From: Algisphaera agarilytica
Lineage (GTDB): Bacteria > Planctomycetota > Phycisphaerae > Phycisphaerales > Phycisphaeraceae
Assembly: GCF_014207595.1 (NCBI RefSeq)
Contig: NZ_JACHGY010000001.1
Location: 2,734,836-2,798,835, forward strand
Length of the DNA stretch: 64,000 bases
Direction of reading: 5' to 3'
Shown here: positions 41,476-50,889 of the stretch, piece by piece
How the letters are laid out: each line of letters begins with the position of its first letter
How positions within the stretch are numbered: the stretch's first letter is position 1
Made by a program: the position numbers and the translations under genes
Notes under the pieces: generated by a model
What the model was told of the DNA's origin: nothing
Database searches by the model: none
What the model saw: only the letters and a program-made list of their open reading frames with translations

Positions 41476-44018
41476 GAGACGCTGGGTTCGGCCTGGAGCT
41501 TGTTCGAGTCGGTCGAAGTCTGGGGGTCTTGGGCGCGGCGGGGTTTGAAATGGGTCAGCAGCAGCATCGTCTGGGCGATGCCCTTGGCTCGGCCCATGCC
41601 CTTGGCCCGGTCGAGCCAGGCGGCACGCCAGCCACGCGGGATGAACGGCAGCAGGCCGTACGTCGGCACCGCCATGAGTTTCTGGGCTCTCCCATACATA
41701 TCGTCGGTCAGCAGCACCTGCATCAGGCCAATGTACCGGCCCACCCAGCCTCGGCGTCGGCCCCGCAGCATCGACAGCTGGAACAATCGCTCTCGGTATT
41801 GCAGGTGGACCCGGGGGTCGAGCTGCGGCAGGTCCATGCCCAGACGCTTGAGCTGTTGGTTGGAGCCGGTGAGGGTGTTGTAGACCGAGCGCAACTGCTT
41901 CCGCATGCCAGCGCGGTCGGACGACCCGCTGCTCATGAGGTTGCCGCCGTGGATGCGGTAGCGGGCGAGCGGTCGGCGGATGACGTGGACCCGCGAGAGC
42001 AGCGGCCCGACAGTGAAGAGCAGGGTGTCGGCATTGCCGCGGTACAGCTTGGCGCTGAGCGGGAAGAAGTGCTGGGCGACCTCCATGTGGAACGCCAGGG
42101 CCGAAGTCGGCATGAAGCTCCACCGGCCACCGCGACGCAGCACTGTCGGGGCCAGCCATCCTTCTTCGAGTCGGCTCAGGAACGGGATGACCTGCAGCGG
42201 CTGGTTCGCCGTGTCGATTACCTGCAGCGGGTGTTGGATCATGCCGACGTTGGGCTTCTCTTCGAAGGTGTCGACGATCGTCTCCAGCTTGTCGGGCTCG
42301 AACATGTCGTCGGAGTCGAGCAGGCAGAGGATGTCGCCCCGGCAGCGCTCGAACGCGGTGTTCCACGCCCCGCCCTGGCCTTTGTTGTCCTGGCGGATCA
42401 GCGTGACCCGGGTGTCTTTGGCGACATAGCGTTGGATGACCTCGGCCGAGTCGTCGGTGGAGCCGTCGTCAACGACGATCAGTTCGAATCGGCCGTAGGT
42501 TTGTTCGAGCACGCTCCGGATCGCGTCGCCGACCATATGGCCGTAGTTGTGGTTGGCCATGATGACCGAGACCAACGGCTCCTGAGGCAGAGCGGGGAGC
42601 TCCAGGGGGCGGAGGTCGGTGCCCAGGTCTTCGGGGATCGGCGCGGCCGCTCGCAGGATGATGGACCCGCCCATCAGGCAGAGCGTCATCGCCTGAGCGA
42701 TGTAGCTGGCGAGGATCGCGAGGATCGCGCCGGTCAGCCCCCAGACCAGGATCATCGGCAGGCCCAGCACGATGAGCACCGCGGACGAAGCCACGGACGC
42801 GAGGAACAGCCGGTCGGGGCGTTCCGCGGCTTTGAGTTGGGTGTGGAGCACGGCGTCGAGGCCCGCGATCACCGGGATCAATCCGATCAGCCAGGTCAGC
42901 GGTGCGTAGTCGACGTATTTGCCCGAGTACAGCAACGAGATGATGGGCTCACCCAGCAGCCCCAGCACCGGCCAGAACAGCAGCGGCAGCCCCATGGTCA
43001 TCATCAGCATGATGCCCGAGATCTTGAAGAACCGCGGGGTGTGCTTGGCCCGCACCAGCATCGGCGTTACCAGCGTGGAGGCGGCCCAGCTGATCAGGAT
43101 CAACGGCACCGAGAAGTTCATCAGCGCCTTAAGCGCACCGCCGGTCTCGAGGTCGGGCGAGGTCTTGGCTGCGATGCCGAGGATGACCGGCACCGCGATG
43201 TAGGGCAGTTGCTCGGGGATGTAGCGGGTGAGCCCGGTGAGCGTCGCCCACTTGCCGTAGCGCCAGTGGTCGCGGGTCGCCGGGCCGTAGCCGCTGAAGC
43301 GGAACACCGAACGCAGGTTGGGCCGGAGGTAGAGCAGGAGGTAGATGTTCGCCGCGAGGCTGGCGCCGAACATGGTCATGATCGCGGTGACGATGCTCAG
43401 GCTCTCGAGCATGCGCAGACACAGCAGCGAACCCACTATCAACACGAGGTAGATGATCCCGGCGATGGCAGCGGGGCGGGGGTTGGATTCGATGTAGCAG
43501 GCGTTGCGCGTCATCCACGGCAAGAGCTGGCTGCACTGCGTGAACGCGAGCAGGCACATCGCCAAACCCAGCAGCTTCTCGCCGGTGAACCCGACGAGCA
43601 GGCCGATGCCGCCGAGGATGAGGCCGCCGATGATCGTGACCAGCAGGTGCCCGCCGATCAGCCGGCCGAAATAGTCGGGGAGGTTGTCGCGGTACTTCTT
43701 GGCCCCGAAGACCATCATGGGCTCGGTGAGCAGGGCGGTGGTGAACACGCCGATGACCAGGAAGCTGGCGTAGGCCGTGGTGAACGCGCCGAAGTCGCGT
43801 TCGGTGAGCCAGCCCGCCAGGCCGACGGTGATGAGGAAGTTGGCCCCGGCGAAGAGGCCCTGGTCGAGCATCGCCCAGATGCCGCGGGTGGCCCACTGCC
43901 GACCGCCGCGCACCGACTCGTCCGAGCCCGCGGCTTCGGGCGCGACCTCTGCCCCATGGGCGATCGCCGGGGACGGCGAGGAGTCAGATGGTTCCGGGGC
44001 GTCCGGCGTCAACGACAT
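41472..44018 (-). CDS. Wzx-type flippase fused to a family 2 glycosyltransferase
   Basis: 848 residues in one uninterrupted frame. Residues about 45-460 form a MATE/Wzx-like domain with about twelve to fourteen helices (starting ATRGIWAMLDQGLFAGANFLI). From about residue 480 follows a GT-A domain with VSVIMANHNYGHMVGDAI, VVDDGSTDDS and LCLLDSDDMFEP, then a helical tail. Wzx flips lipid-linked repeat units to the periplasm; the GT2 part adds a sugar on the cytosolic face, so the fusion could couple completion of the unit to its export. The next gene is translationally coupled. Confidence 0.9.
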   Translation of the reverse strand: MSLTPDAPEPSDSSPSPAIAHGAEVAPEAAGSDESVRGGRQWATRGIWAMLDQGLFAGANFLITVGLAGWLTERDFGAFTTAYASFLVIGVFTTALLTEPMMVFGAKKYRDNLPDYFGRLIGGHLLVTIIGGLILGGIGLLVGFTGEKLLGLAMCLLAFTQCSQLLPWMTRNACYIESNPRPAAIAGIIYLVLIVGSLLCLRMLESLSIVTAIMTMFGASLAANIYLLLYLRPNLRSVFRFSGYGPATRDHWRYGKWATLTGLTRYIPEQLPYIAVPVILGIAAKTSPDLETGGALKALMNFSVPLILISWAASTLVTPMLVRAKHTPRFFKISGIMLMMTMGLPLLFWPVLGLLGEPIISLLYSGKYVDYAPLTWLIGLIPVIAGLDAVLHTQLKAAERPDRLFLASVASSAVLIVLGLPMILVWGLTGAILAILASYIAQAMTLCLMGGSIILRAAAPIPEDLGTDLRPLELPALPQEPLVSVIMANHNYGHMVGDAIRSVLEQTYGRFELIVVDDGSTDDSAEVIQRYVAKDTRVTLIRQDNKGQGGAWNTAFERCRGDILCLLDSDDMFEPDKLETIVDTFEEKPNVGMIQHPLQVIDTANQPLQVIPFLSRLEEGWLAPTVLRRGGRWSFMPTSALAFHMEVAQHFFPLSAKLYRGNADTLLFTVGPLLSRVHVIRRPLARYRIHGGNLMSSGSSDRAGMRKQLRSVYNTLTGSNQQLKRLGMDLPQLDPRVHLQYRERLFQLSMLRGRRRGWVGRYIGLMQVLLTDDMYGRAQKLMAVPTYGLLPFIPRGWRAAWLDRAKGMGRAKGIAQTMLLLTHFKPRRAQDPQTSTDSNKLQAEPSVS

Positions 44019-44060
44019 GGTGAGTTCTTGACCTGGGCGGAGAAATGGTGAATCGCGGGA

Positions 44061-44873
44061 TCAGCGCCCCAGGATCCATCGGCGGGTGAACAGTGCCACG
44101 AACACGCTGTTGGTCACAAGGTAACGTTTCCAGAGCCGACCCGGTTCGCGCGTCAATCGATACAGCCACTCCAGCCCGCGCTTCTGCATCCAGGCCGGGG
44201 CCTGCTTGACCGCACCGGCGTGGAAGTCGAACGCCGCGCCGACGCACATCTGCACGCCCCGCAACGCGGCGCGGTGCTCGGCGGCGAAGATTTCCTGACG
44301 CGGACAGCCGATCCCCAGGAAGATCACCCCCGCGCCGCTGGCGTTGATGCGCTTGATCGCCTTGATGTCTTCCTCTTCGGTGAGCGGGCGGAAGGGCGGC
44401 GACTCGGCCCCGACGATCTTGAGCTCGGGCATCTTCTCGATCAGGTTGTGGCAAAGCGTTTCGAGGACTTCGGGGCGGCCGCCGTAGACGTAGATGCCCA
44501 CGCCCTCGGCGGCGCAGCGCTCGCAGGTCTTGAGCATGGTCGTGGGGCCGTAGACCCGCTCTTTGAGACCGGTTATGTGGAATTTGTTCAGGGCCCAGCG
44601 GATGGGCTGGCCGTCGCAGGCCACGATGTCGAAGTCGTTCATCCGGGCGCGGTGCTCGGGGTCTTGGACGGCGACGATCAGGCCGTGCACCGGCATGAAG
44701 TCGACGGTCGCACTGCGGCGGTCGTGGGCCCAGCCCATGATCTGATCGACGACGGGCTCGGGGCCCGCGGCGGTGACCTGCACGCCGAACAGGTCGCGTT
44801 TGGGCAGGTCGCCGGAGGGGGCCGCCACCGAGGTCAGGGCGTCGGCGGCTTGGGTGGGGGCTACGGTGGTCAT
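44061..44873 (-). CDS. WecG/TagA/CpsF-family glycosyltransferase
   Basis: 270 residues of the GT26 family: FMPVHGLIVAVQDPEHRARMNDFDIVACDG, GPTTMLKTCERC, YVYGGRPEV and IFLGIGCPRQEIFAAEHR are all characteristic. These enzymes add the second sugar (for example ManNAcA or ManNAc) to the lipid-linked primer at the inner membrane. It lies 40 nt upstream of the flippase-GT2 gene on the same strand. The C-terminal RLTREPGRLWKRYL helix is the usual membrane-association part. Confidence 0.92.
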   Translation of the reverse strand: MTTVAPTQAADALTSVAAPSGDLPKRDLFGVQVTAAGPEPVVDQIMGWAHDRRSATVDFMPVHGLIVAVQDPEHRARMNDFDIVACDGQPIRWALNKFHITGLKERVYGPTTMLKTCERCAAEGVGIYVYGGRPEVLETLCHNLIEKMPELKIVGAESPPFRPLTEEEDIKAIKRINASGAGVIFLGIGCPRQEIFAAEHRAALRGVQMCVGAAFDFHAGAVKQAPAWMQKRGLEWLYRLTREPGRLWKRYLVTNSVFVALFTRRWILGR

Positions 44874-45042
44874 GGATCAAAACCTGAGCGAACCGGTCAC
44901 AAACGGGTGGCCTCTGGGTGTAGTCGAACCGCCGTCCTCAGCGTCGCGGATCGCGGGGCCGAGCATGGCGGTAGCAGGCGTCCTAAGTTTGCCCCAAAAA
45001 CTCGTCTTGGGCTAACCCCAATTCACGAAAAGCACTGTTTTT

Positions 45043-46206
45043 TTAGCAGGCACCGCGTTGTTTGAGCACCGCCGGGACCGTGTGGAGCATGATCTTCAGG
45101 TCGTGCTGCGGGGTCCGCTTGCGCTTGTAGCGCAGGTCCATGCGGACCCAGTCGTTGAAGTTGACGGTGGAGCGTCCCCAGACCTGCCAGATGCAGGTGA
45201 GGCCGGGGGTGATGTCGAGCCGACGCTTCTGCCACGGCTCGCAGGCGTCGGACTCGTGCACGGGCAGCGGCCGCGGGCCCACGAGGGTCATGTCGCCCTT
45301 GAAGATGTTGACCAGCTGGGGCAGCTCGTCGAGGCTGGTCTTGCGGAGGAAGCCGCCGACGCGGGTGATGCGGGGGTCGGCCTTGATTTTGAAGGCCGGG
45401 CCGTCCTGCTCGTTGATCGCCAGCAGTTCGTTTCGCTTGGCCTCGGCGTCGTTGCACATGGTGCGGAACTTCCAGATGCCGAAGGGCTTGCCGCCCAGGC
45501 CCGAGCGTTTCTGCTTGAAGATGACCGGGCCGGGCGAGTCGACCTTGATCGCGATGCCGATGGCGATCATGGCGGGCCACAGCAGGAACAGGGCGGTTCC
45601 AGACACGGCCAGGTCCATGCCACGCTTCCAAACCGGCAGCCGACGCGCCATCAGCGGCCGCAGCTCGTGGGCCTCCGGGTCGGCCTGGAAGAAGCTCGAC
45701 GCCAACGCAGGCTCTGTCGACGGCATGGATGAGCCGTTTTTGATTTGCTTGGCCTTGGAGGCCTGATCGAAGCGGTGCCCGCCGTCGTGCTGGTCGCGGT
45801 CGGATGGATCGTCTTCGCGGGGCGGGTCGTATTGATAAATGGCAAACGACGTGCGGATACCACGCTCGCGGAGCTGCTGCTGGACGATCTCGGCAAAGCG
45901 TCGACCGCCCTGAACCGGGGTGTCGGGCAGCACGGCGAAGCCGGTCTTCTTATCGAACCAGCCAATCTCGTCGGTGATCCGACCACGCTTCTGCATCAGG
46001 TGCACGATCGCGGCGGCGTCTTTGCGCTGGCTCGATTTGCCGTCGTAGCCGAGCAGCACCATCGACAGAGGCCGACCCGAACGATCGGCGCGGGTGCGTT
46101 CGCGTTCGAGGATACGGTTGAGGTGCTGGGCCCTCACCTGCAGTTCGCCCCCTCCGGGCAAACTGCCATCCTTCTTCGCTTTAAACTTCTTACCCCACCG
46201 CAACAT
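45043..46206 (-). CDS. Undecaprenyl-phosphate sugar phosphotransferase with GGDEF-like domain
   Basis: 387 residues. N-terminal residues about 25-130 resemble a GGDEF domain core (LERERTRADRSGRPLSMVLLGYDG, DEIGWFDKKTGFAVLPDT, FAEIVQQQLRE), but the GGDEF signature is replaced, so it is not a working cyclase. A disordered linker follows, then one membrane hairpin (SGTALFLLWPAMIAIGIAIKVD) and the WbaP/WcaJ transferase domain (PVIFKQKRSGLGGKPFGIWKFRTM, KTSLDELPQLVNIFKGDMTLVGPRP, YKRKRTPQHDLKIM). It primes the repeat unit by linking a sugar-1-phosphate to undecaprenyl phosphate. The ATG has AGAGGA 8 nt upstream. Confidence 0.88.
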   Translation of the reverse strand: MLRWGKKFKAKKDGSLPGGGELQVRAQHLNRILERERTRADRSGRPLSMVLLGYDGKSSQRKDAAAIVHLMQKRGRITDEIGWFDKKTGFAVLPDTPVQGGRRFAEIVQQQLRERGIRTSFAIYQYDPPREDDPSDRDQHDGGHRFDQASKAKQIKNGSSMPSTEPALASSFFQADPEAHELRPLMARRLPVWKRGMDLAVSGTALFLLWPAMIAIGIAIKVDSPGPVIFKQKRSGLGGKPFGIWKFRTMCNDAEAKRNELLAINEQDGPAFKIKADPRITRVGGFLRKTSLDELPQLVNIFKGDMTLVGPRPLPVHESDACEPWQKRRLDITPGLTCIWQVWGRSTVNFNDWVRMDLRYKRKRTPQHDLKIMLHTVPAVLKQRGAC

Positions 46207-46549
46207 CAATCAAATCCTCTCGCCCAAATCTCGCCTCAGCATTGCATCGATATTCTTTCGGAGCTGCACCATGCAGCGGTCAATGCAGTTCTTCCTCGTA
46301 TCGCCGGTCTGCCCAGCGAACGAGTTCCCTCACTCTTGTTTTACTTACGATTGCTCTCTCTAACACTCCCGGCCCGGCATCCCCCGCCGGGTACACAACC
46401 TGTTGCAGGCTTCACCACCATAACAAAGGTGACATTAGATTCAATGGTGAAACTCCTGATATTTGTCTAGTCCATGCCACCTTATTGTTTAAATTGGGTT
46501 GTTTCGGTCTATTGGGTAAACCTCTTGCTGGAGCCATTGAATCCAGCCT
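46207..46549. other. 343-nt AT-richer gap upstream of the priming transferase
   Basis: No gene is seen. Base composition is lower in GC than both neighbours. GATTCAATGG (46438-46447) has an exact inverse at 46534-46543. This is a plausible 5' regulatory region for the priming transferase, but no promoter or riboswitch could be named. Confidence 0.4.
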
Positions 46550-47758
46550 TTAACGGGTTACTTGCCCGATTCTTTGAAACGCTTTGACTAACCGTTCCAC
46601 GATCTCGTCTACATCCTCATCCGTCATCAGCGGGTGTAGCGGCAGGGTGACTTCCCGGGCCGAGACGTCTTCGGTGATGGGCAACGAGACCTCGCCGACG
46701 ATGTTTCGGTAGTGGCTGAAGGTGTGCAGCGGCGGGTAGTGGTGCGTGGTCTGCACGCCCATCTCGGTCAGGGCTTCTCGCAGGGGCACCACGGCCGCGG
46801 CGTCGTCCAGCACCACAGGGAAGACGTGGTGGGCGCTGTCGTCCAGCCGATCCGCAAAGGGCAGGGTCAGGGGCAACGCGTCCTGCTCCGCCAGCTTTTG
46901 CCGGTAGCGGGCCACGCGTGCCTTGCGCTGGGCGTTGTTGGCGTCGAGCTTTCGCAGCTGGATCAGGCCCAGCGCCGCGGTGAGTTCGGTGCCGCGGTAG
47001 TTGAAGCCCAGTTGCACGACGTCGTAGCCGTGGGCCCGACCCGAGGCCTTGTCCCACGAGGTCTTGGTCATGCCGTGGGATCGGCCGAGGCGGACGAACT
47101 TGGCGACATCTTCGTCGCGGGTGACGACCATGCCGCCTTCGCCGGTGACCAGGTTCTTGTTGGCGAAGAAGCTGAAGCAGCCTGCGTGGCCGATCGTGCC
47201 GAGCTTCTGACCGCGGTAGGCCGAGCCCTCGGCACCGTGATAGCTGGCGCCGATGCCGTGGCAGGCGTCTTCGATGACCTTGATACCGTGCTTCTCGGCG
47301 AGCGGCATCAGGCGGTCCATGTCGACCGGGAATCCGGACATGTGCACCGCGACGACAGCCTTGGTCTTGGGGGTGATCTTGCGCTCGAGGTCGTCGACGT
47401 CGAGGTTCAGGTCGCCCGGCCCGTTGATCTCCACGAACACGGGCGTGGCCCCGCAATACAGGATCGCGTTGGCGCTGGCGACGAAGGTGTAGCTGGGCAC
47501 CAGGACCTCGTCGCCCGCTTCGACACCGACAGCGAGCAGGGCCAGGTGCAACGCCGCGGTGCAGTTGGCTACGCCCACAGCGTGCGGGGCTTCGGGCAGG
47601 CTGCCCTGCATATGTGACGAGAACGCGGCCTCGAAGTCGGCCGTGCGCGGGCCGACACTCAGCCACTTGCTGCGGACGACCTCGGCGACGGCCTGGGCTT
47701 CCTCTTCGCCGAGGTCGCAGTCGGAAACGAGATACTTCTTTTCGGGTTCGGTGGTCAT
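46550..47758 (-). CDS. DegT/DnrJ/EryC1/StrS-family sugar aminotransferase (second)
   Basis: 402 residues from ATG 47758. PLP-enzyme landmarks are GVANCTAALHLAL, PSYTFVASANAILYCGA, VIEDACHGIGASY and the PLP lysine in FSFFANKNLVTGEGG. It should aminate a nucleotide-linked 3- or 4-keto sugar, following the epimerase/dehydratase encoded just upstream. It differs enough from the copy at 9852 to have its own substrate. The gene is separated by 54 nt from the epimerase gene. Confidence 0.92.
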   Translation of the reverse strand: MTTEPEKKYLVSDCDLGEEEAQAVAEVVRSKWLSVGPRTADFEAAFSSHMQGSLPEAPHAVGVANCTAALHLALLAVGVEAGDEVLVPSYTFVASANAILYCGATPVFVEINGPGDLNLDVDDLERKITPKTKAVVAVHMSGFPVDMDRLMPLAEKHGIKVIEDACHGIGASYHGAEGSAYRGQKLGTIGHAGCFSFFANKNLVTGEGGMVVTRDEDVAKFVRLGRSHGMTKTSWDKASGRAHGYDVVQLGFNYRGTELTAALGLIQLRKLDANNAQRKARVARYRQKLAEQDALPLTLPFADRLDDSAHHVFPVVLDDAAAVVPLREALTEMGVQTTHHYPPLHTFSHYRNIVGEVSLPITEDVSAREVTLPLHPLMTDEDVDEIVERLVKAFQRIGQVTR

Positions 47759-47812
47759 GGCGGGTATCCGCGGTGGCCCCGGGTCATTGACCTGGGGCAA
47801 AAGTTGTGGGGA

Positions 47813-48775
47813 TCAGTTCTTGTACCGGCCGTCGGTCGGGTCGGGCCAGACGCCGTTTTGCAGGCAGTCGCGGACCTCGATGATGCCGGCGTCGATGTCC
47901 CAGTCGGGCTCGAAGCCGATCTTGTCTTTGACCTTGGCGAACTCCACGCGGTAACTGCGGGGGTCTTCGTTCTTGGTGACGAATTCGATCTCCGTGCCGG
48001 GCAGGTGCTTGGCCACGGATTCGCCCAGGGTCTGCTTCTGGGTGTTGTTGTGGTTGGCGCCGACGTTGAAGACTTCGCCGTCGACCGCTTCACGCGGGGC
48101 GGCGAGGACCATCCGCATGCACTTGGCGATGTCGTTGATGTGCACGAAAGGTCGCCAGAACTGCTCGCCGAAGATCACGACCTTGCCGTCCTTGTGCCCG
48201 GCGAGGGTGAAGTCGCTGACCAGCAGGTCGAAACGCATCCGCGCCGAGACGCCGAACGCGGTCGACAGACGCAGCACGGTGGGGATCAGCGTGTCGCTGG
48301 CGGCGGCGAGGGTGAGCTGTTCGGTCTCGACCTTGGTTTCGCTGTAGACGCTGATGGGGTTGAGGCGTCCGTCCTCGGCAACAGGCACGTCGGTGTCGGC
48401 GACGCCGTAGTTGCTGCAGGTCGAGGCGAAGATGAAGTGCTTGACGCCGTGCTTCTTGGCGGCGGCGAGCGCGTTTTCCGCGCCGCCCACGTTGGTCGCG
48501 CGGGTGTTGTCTGGGTCGCGGTTGCAGGCGGGCTCGCCGACGATCGACGCGAGCAGGATCACCGCGTTGTGCCCGGCGGTGGCGGCGTCGACTTCCTCGG
48601 CGTTGCGGATATCGCCCTTGACCAACTTGAAGTCGGGTCGACCCAGCCAGGGCATCATCGACTCGGCGCCGAACATCATCATGTCGAAGCAGGTGACCTC
48701 GTGCCCGTGGTTAAGCATCTCACGGACCACAGCCGAGCCGACATAGCCCGCGCCACCAAGAACCAAAACTTTCAT
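47813..48775 (-). CDS. NAD-dependent epimerase/dehydratase
   Basis: 320 residues, an extended short-chain dehydrogenase. The NAD motif is VLGGAGYVGS, the catalytic pair is in YSETK (Tyr and Lys), and FASTCSNYG carries the third-residue serine region. It converts a nucleotide sugar, as UDP-glucose 4-epimerase-like or dTDP-sugar dehydratase-like enzymes do; the segment MRFDLLVSDF and NVGANHNNTQKQTL are usual in this group. CTGGAG precedes the ATG. It supplies a modified sugar for the locus. Confidence 0.9.
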   Translation of the reverse strand: MKVLVLGGAGYVGSAVVREMLNHGHEVTCFDMMMFGAESMMPWLGRPDFKLVKGDIRNAEEVDAATAGHNAVILLASIVGEPACNRDPDNTRATNVGGAENALAAAKKHGVKHFIFASTCSNYGVADTDVPVAEDGRLNPISVYSETKVETEQLTLAAASDTLIPTVLRLSTAFGVSARMRFDLLVSDFTLAGHKDGKVVIFGEQFWRPFVHINDIAKCMRMVLAAPREAVDGEVFNVGANHNNTQKQTLGESVAKHLPGTEIEFVTKNEDPRSYRVEFAKVKDKIGFEPDWDIDAGIIEVRDCLQNGVWPDPTDGRYKN

Positions 48776-48855
48776 CGATCAATACTCCAGGAAATTACGG
48801 CGCATCGGTGAGACGCCGTGCAAATTCAAAAAACGGTTAGGGAAAAGATTCAGGA

Positions 48856-49614
48856 TTACTTCACCAGGCCACGGGCCTCGGCGGATTGCTCTTGGGGCAC
48901 GGGCTGTTCTTCGGGCAGGAACTCGTGACGCAGCTCTTCAAACCGCTGGATGGCGCGGCCGTAGTCATCGGGGCGGCCGATGTCGAGCCATTCGTGATCC
49001 GACAGATAAACCTTCACGGTGCCCTGTCCGCTGACCAGGTTGTTGACGATGGTCGGCAGGTCCATGTAGTCATCCGCCTCGAAGGTTTCGAGCACGCTGC
49101 GGTTGAAGACGTAGACACCCATCGAGACGTCGTAGGGCAGGACGGGCTTCTCGCGGTAGCCGGTGACTTCGAGGCGGCCGTCGAACTCGATCACGCCCAG
49201 GTCGATCTTGGTGTTGGCCCGGTAGCAGGCGATGGTGAGGTCGGCGTTGGAACGCTGGTGCTGCTGGAAGAGCTGGTCGTACTTGAGCGTGGTCAGGACG
49301 TCGCCGTTCATCACGAGGAAACGCTCGGGCAGGTCGTCGATCAGCTTGAGCGGGCCGACGGTTCCCAGCGGCTTTTCTTCGCGGGAGTAATCGATGGTGA
49401 TGCCCCACTTCGAGCCGTCGCCGAAGTAGGCCATGAGCAGCTCGGCGAGGTGGCCCACGGCGAGGGTGACGTGGGTGAAGCCGCTGGCCTTGAGCTGGCG
49501 GATCACGATCTCGAGGATGGGCATATCGCCCACGGGCACGAGCGGCTTGGGGAAGCTGATGGTGTAGGGCTCAAGTCGTCGGCCTTTGCCGCCGGCCAGG
49601 ATGATGGCTCGCAT
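48856..49614 (-). CDS. Sugar-phosphate nucleotidyltransferase
   Basis: 252 residues of the GT-A-like nucleotidyltransferase family: AIILAGGKGRRLEPYT (nucleotide loop), FPKPLVPVGDMPILE, MNGDVLTT and VTGYREKP are typical of RfbA/GlmU-N/HddC-type enzymes. It makes an NDP-sugar (possibly GDP-heptose- or glucose-type) for the pathway. The C-terminal left-handed helix domain is absent, so it is a stand-alone pyrophosphorylase. GAGAAAG precedes the ATG at 49614. Confidence 0.9.
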   Translation of the reverse strand: MRAIILAGGKGRRLEPYTISFPKPLVPVGDMPILEIVIRQLKASGFTHVTLAVGHLAELLMAYFGDGSKWGITIDYSREEKPLGTVGPLKLIDDLPERFLVMNGDVLTTLKYDQLFQQHQRSNADLTIACYRANTKIDLGVIEFDGRLEVTGYREKPVLPYDVSMGVYVFNRSVLETFEADDYMDLPTIVNNLVSGQGTVKVYLSDHEWLDIGRPDDYGRAIQRFEELRHEFLPEEQPVPQEQSAEARGLVK

Positions 49615-49665
49615 GGATCTTTCTCGCTCTTGAGGGGGTGTGATACGTAGGTGATGGAAACGGGT

Positions 49666-50889
49666 TTAAACGACGGCTTGGGTTTGCCCCGATGCTGCGG
49701 TTTTAGCTTGGTGTTGCGGCGACTGTTTGAATTGCTCGCTGGCCTTGCGGTAAATCGACATCATGGTTTGGTAGTTGGTCTCGGCGGTGTAGAACTGCTC
49801 GTACGATTCCCGGGCCCCTTGCCGGAGGCGTTGGACCTGCTCGGGATCGTCCATCAGTTCGCGGATCACGCGGGCCAGGTCGTCGGCGTCGCCGTAGTTC
49901 ACGTGACGCCCGTTGGCTCCGTCTTCGATGACACGGCCCATCGCGCCGATGTTCGACGCCACCACCGGCACGCCGTGGGCGAAGGCCTCGACGATCACGC
50001 GGGGGAAGCCTTCATAGTTCATGCTGGGCAGCACGAGGAACATCGCGTCGCCCAAGAGTTGGCCCAGTTGCGGAAAGCTGACCCAGTCGTAGTAGGTCAC
50101 CGCGTCGTGGCGGTCATTGAGTGATTCGATCTGGGCTTGGAGCGGCCCCTTACCGACCACACGCAACGGGACGTTAGGGAGTTGATCCCAAGCTTTGACG
50201 AGCACCTCGATGCCCTTCTCCGGCGAGAGCCGACCGAGGTACATCGCGTATCCCCCGTTGCCAGACCCCATGCCGGGGTCGGCGGCGAGGAAGTTGGGCT
50301 TGTAGTGGATGCGGTCGGCGGGGTAGCCGCCCTCGATCATCTTGTCGCGGGTGAAGGTCGAGCAGGCGATGTAGGCATCGATCTGGTTTTCGTAGGTGCC
50401 CATGGTGCCGTGGATCGTGAGCATCGCGGCGACGGCGGCGCTGGCGGAGCGGCTGTCGCGGTAGCAGCCGTGCTGGATCGCCGGCCACTTGACCTTCTTG
50501 TCCAGGCATTTCTCACAGATCTGGTTGTCGCGGAAGAACGTCGCCTTGGGGCAGAGCAGGCGGTAGTTGTGCAGGGTCTGCACGGCCGGCACGCCCTCGG
50601 CCCGGACCGCGTGGTACGACGAGGGCGACATCAGCGGCAGGGTGTTGTGGAAGTGGGCGATGTCGGGCTTTTCGCGTCGGCACAGCTCGCGGAGCTCGCG
50701 GGCCGACTTACGGCTCCAGATCGTTCCGGCGGCCAGACGCACACGCGAGAGGTCTTCGACCGCGTCGTTGTGCAGGGTGTACTGGACAACTTCGTGGCCT
50801 TGACTCTCAAGCAACTCGCGCTCGTCGTTAACGACGCTGTCTTCGCCGCCAGCGAGTTGATACAGATTATGGCATTGCAGAATCTTCAT
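49666..50889 (-). CDS. Family 4 glycosyltransferase
   Basis: 407 residues from ATG 50889, with AGGTGGGG 4-5 nt upstream. A GT-B fold: the N-terminal domain has KILQCHNLYQLAGGEDSVVNDE, and the C-terminal donor domain has YLGRLSPEKGIEVLVKAWDQLP, MFLVLPSMNYEGFPRVIVEAFAHG with the conserved E-x7-E, and VPVVAS. The segment with CEKCLDKKVKWPAIQHGCYRDS has three cysteines and is common in this GT4 subgroup. It is the first gene of the minus-strand exopolysaccharide operon and transfers a sugar at the cytosolic side. Confidence 0.93.
   Translation of the reverse strand: MKILQCHNLYQLAGGEDSVVNDERELLESQGHEVVQYTLHNDAVEDLSRVRLAAGTIWSRKSARELRELCRREKPDIAHFHNTLPLMSPSSYHAVRAEGVPAVQTLHNYRLLCPKATFFRDNQICEKCLDKKVKWPAIQHGCYRDSRSASAAVAAMLTIHGTMGTYENQIDAYIACSTFTRDKMIEGGYPADRIHYKPNFLAADPGMGSGNGGYAMYLGRLSPEKGIEVLVKAWDQLPNVPLRVVGKGPLQAQIESLNDRHDAVTYYDWVSFPQLGQLLGDAMFLVLPSMNYEGFPRVIVEAFAHGVPVVASNIGAMGRVIEDGANGRHVNYGDADDLARVIRELMDDPEQVQRLRQGARESYEQFYTAETNYQTMMSIYRKASEQFKQSPQHQAKTAASGQTQAVV

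Noticed and set aside
41529-44051. 840-residue plus-strand frame opposite the flippase-GT2 gene
   Set aside because: It is low-complexity, rich in Gln/His/Arg, with no domain; the minus-strand product is convincing.
44874-45042. A tRNA-like GTCGAACC stretch near 44923
   Set aside because: No acceptor stem or anticodon arm can be drawn around it.
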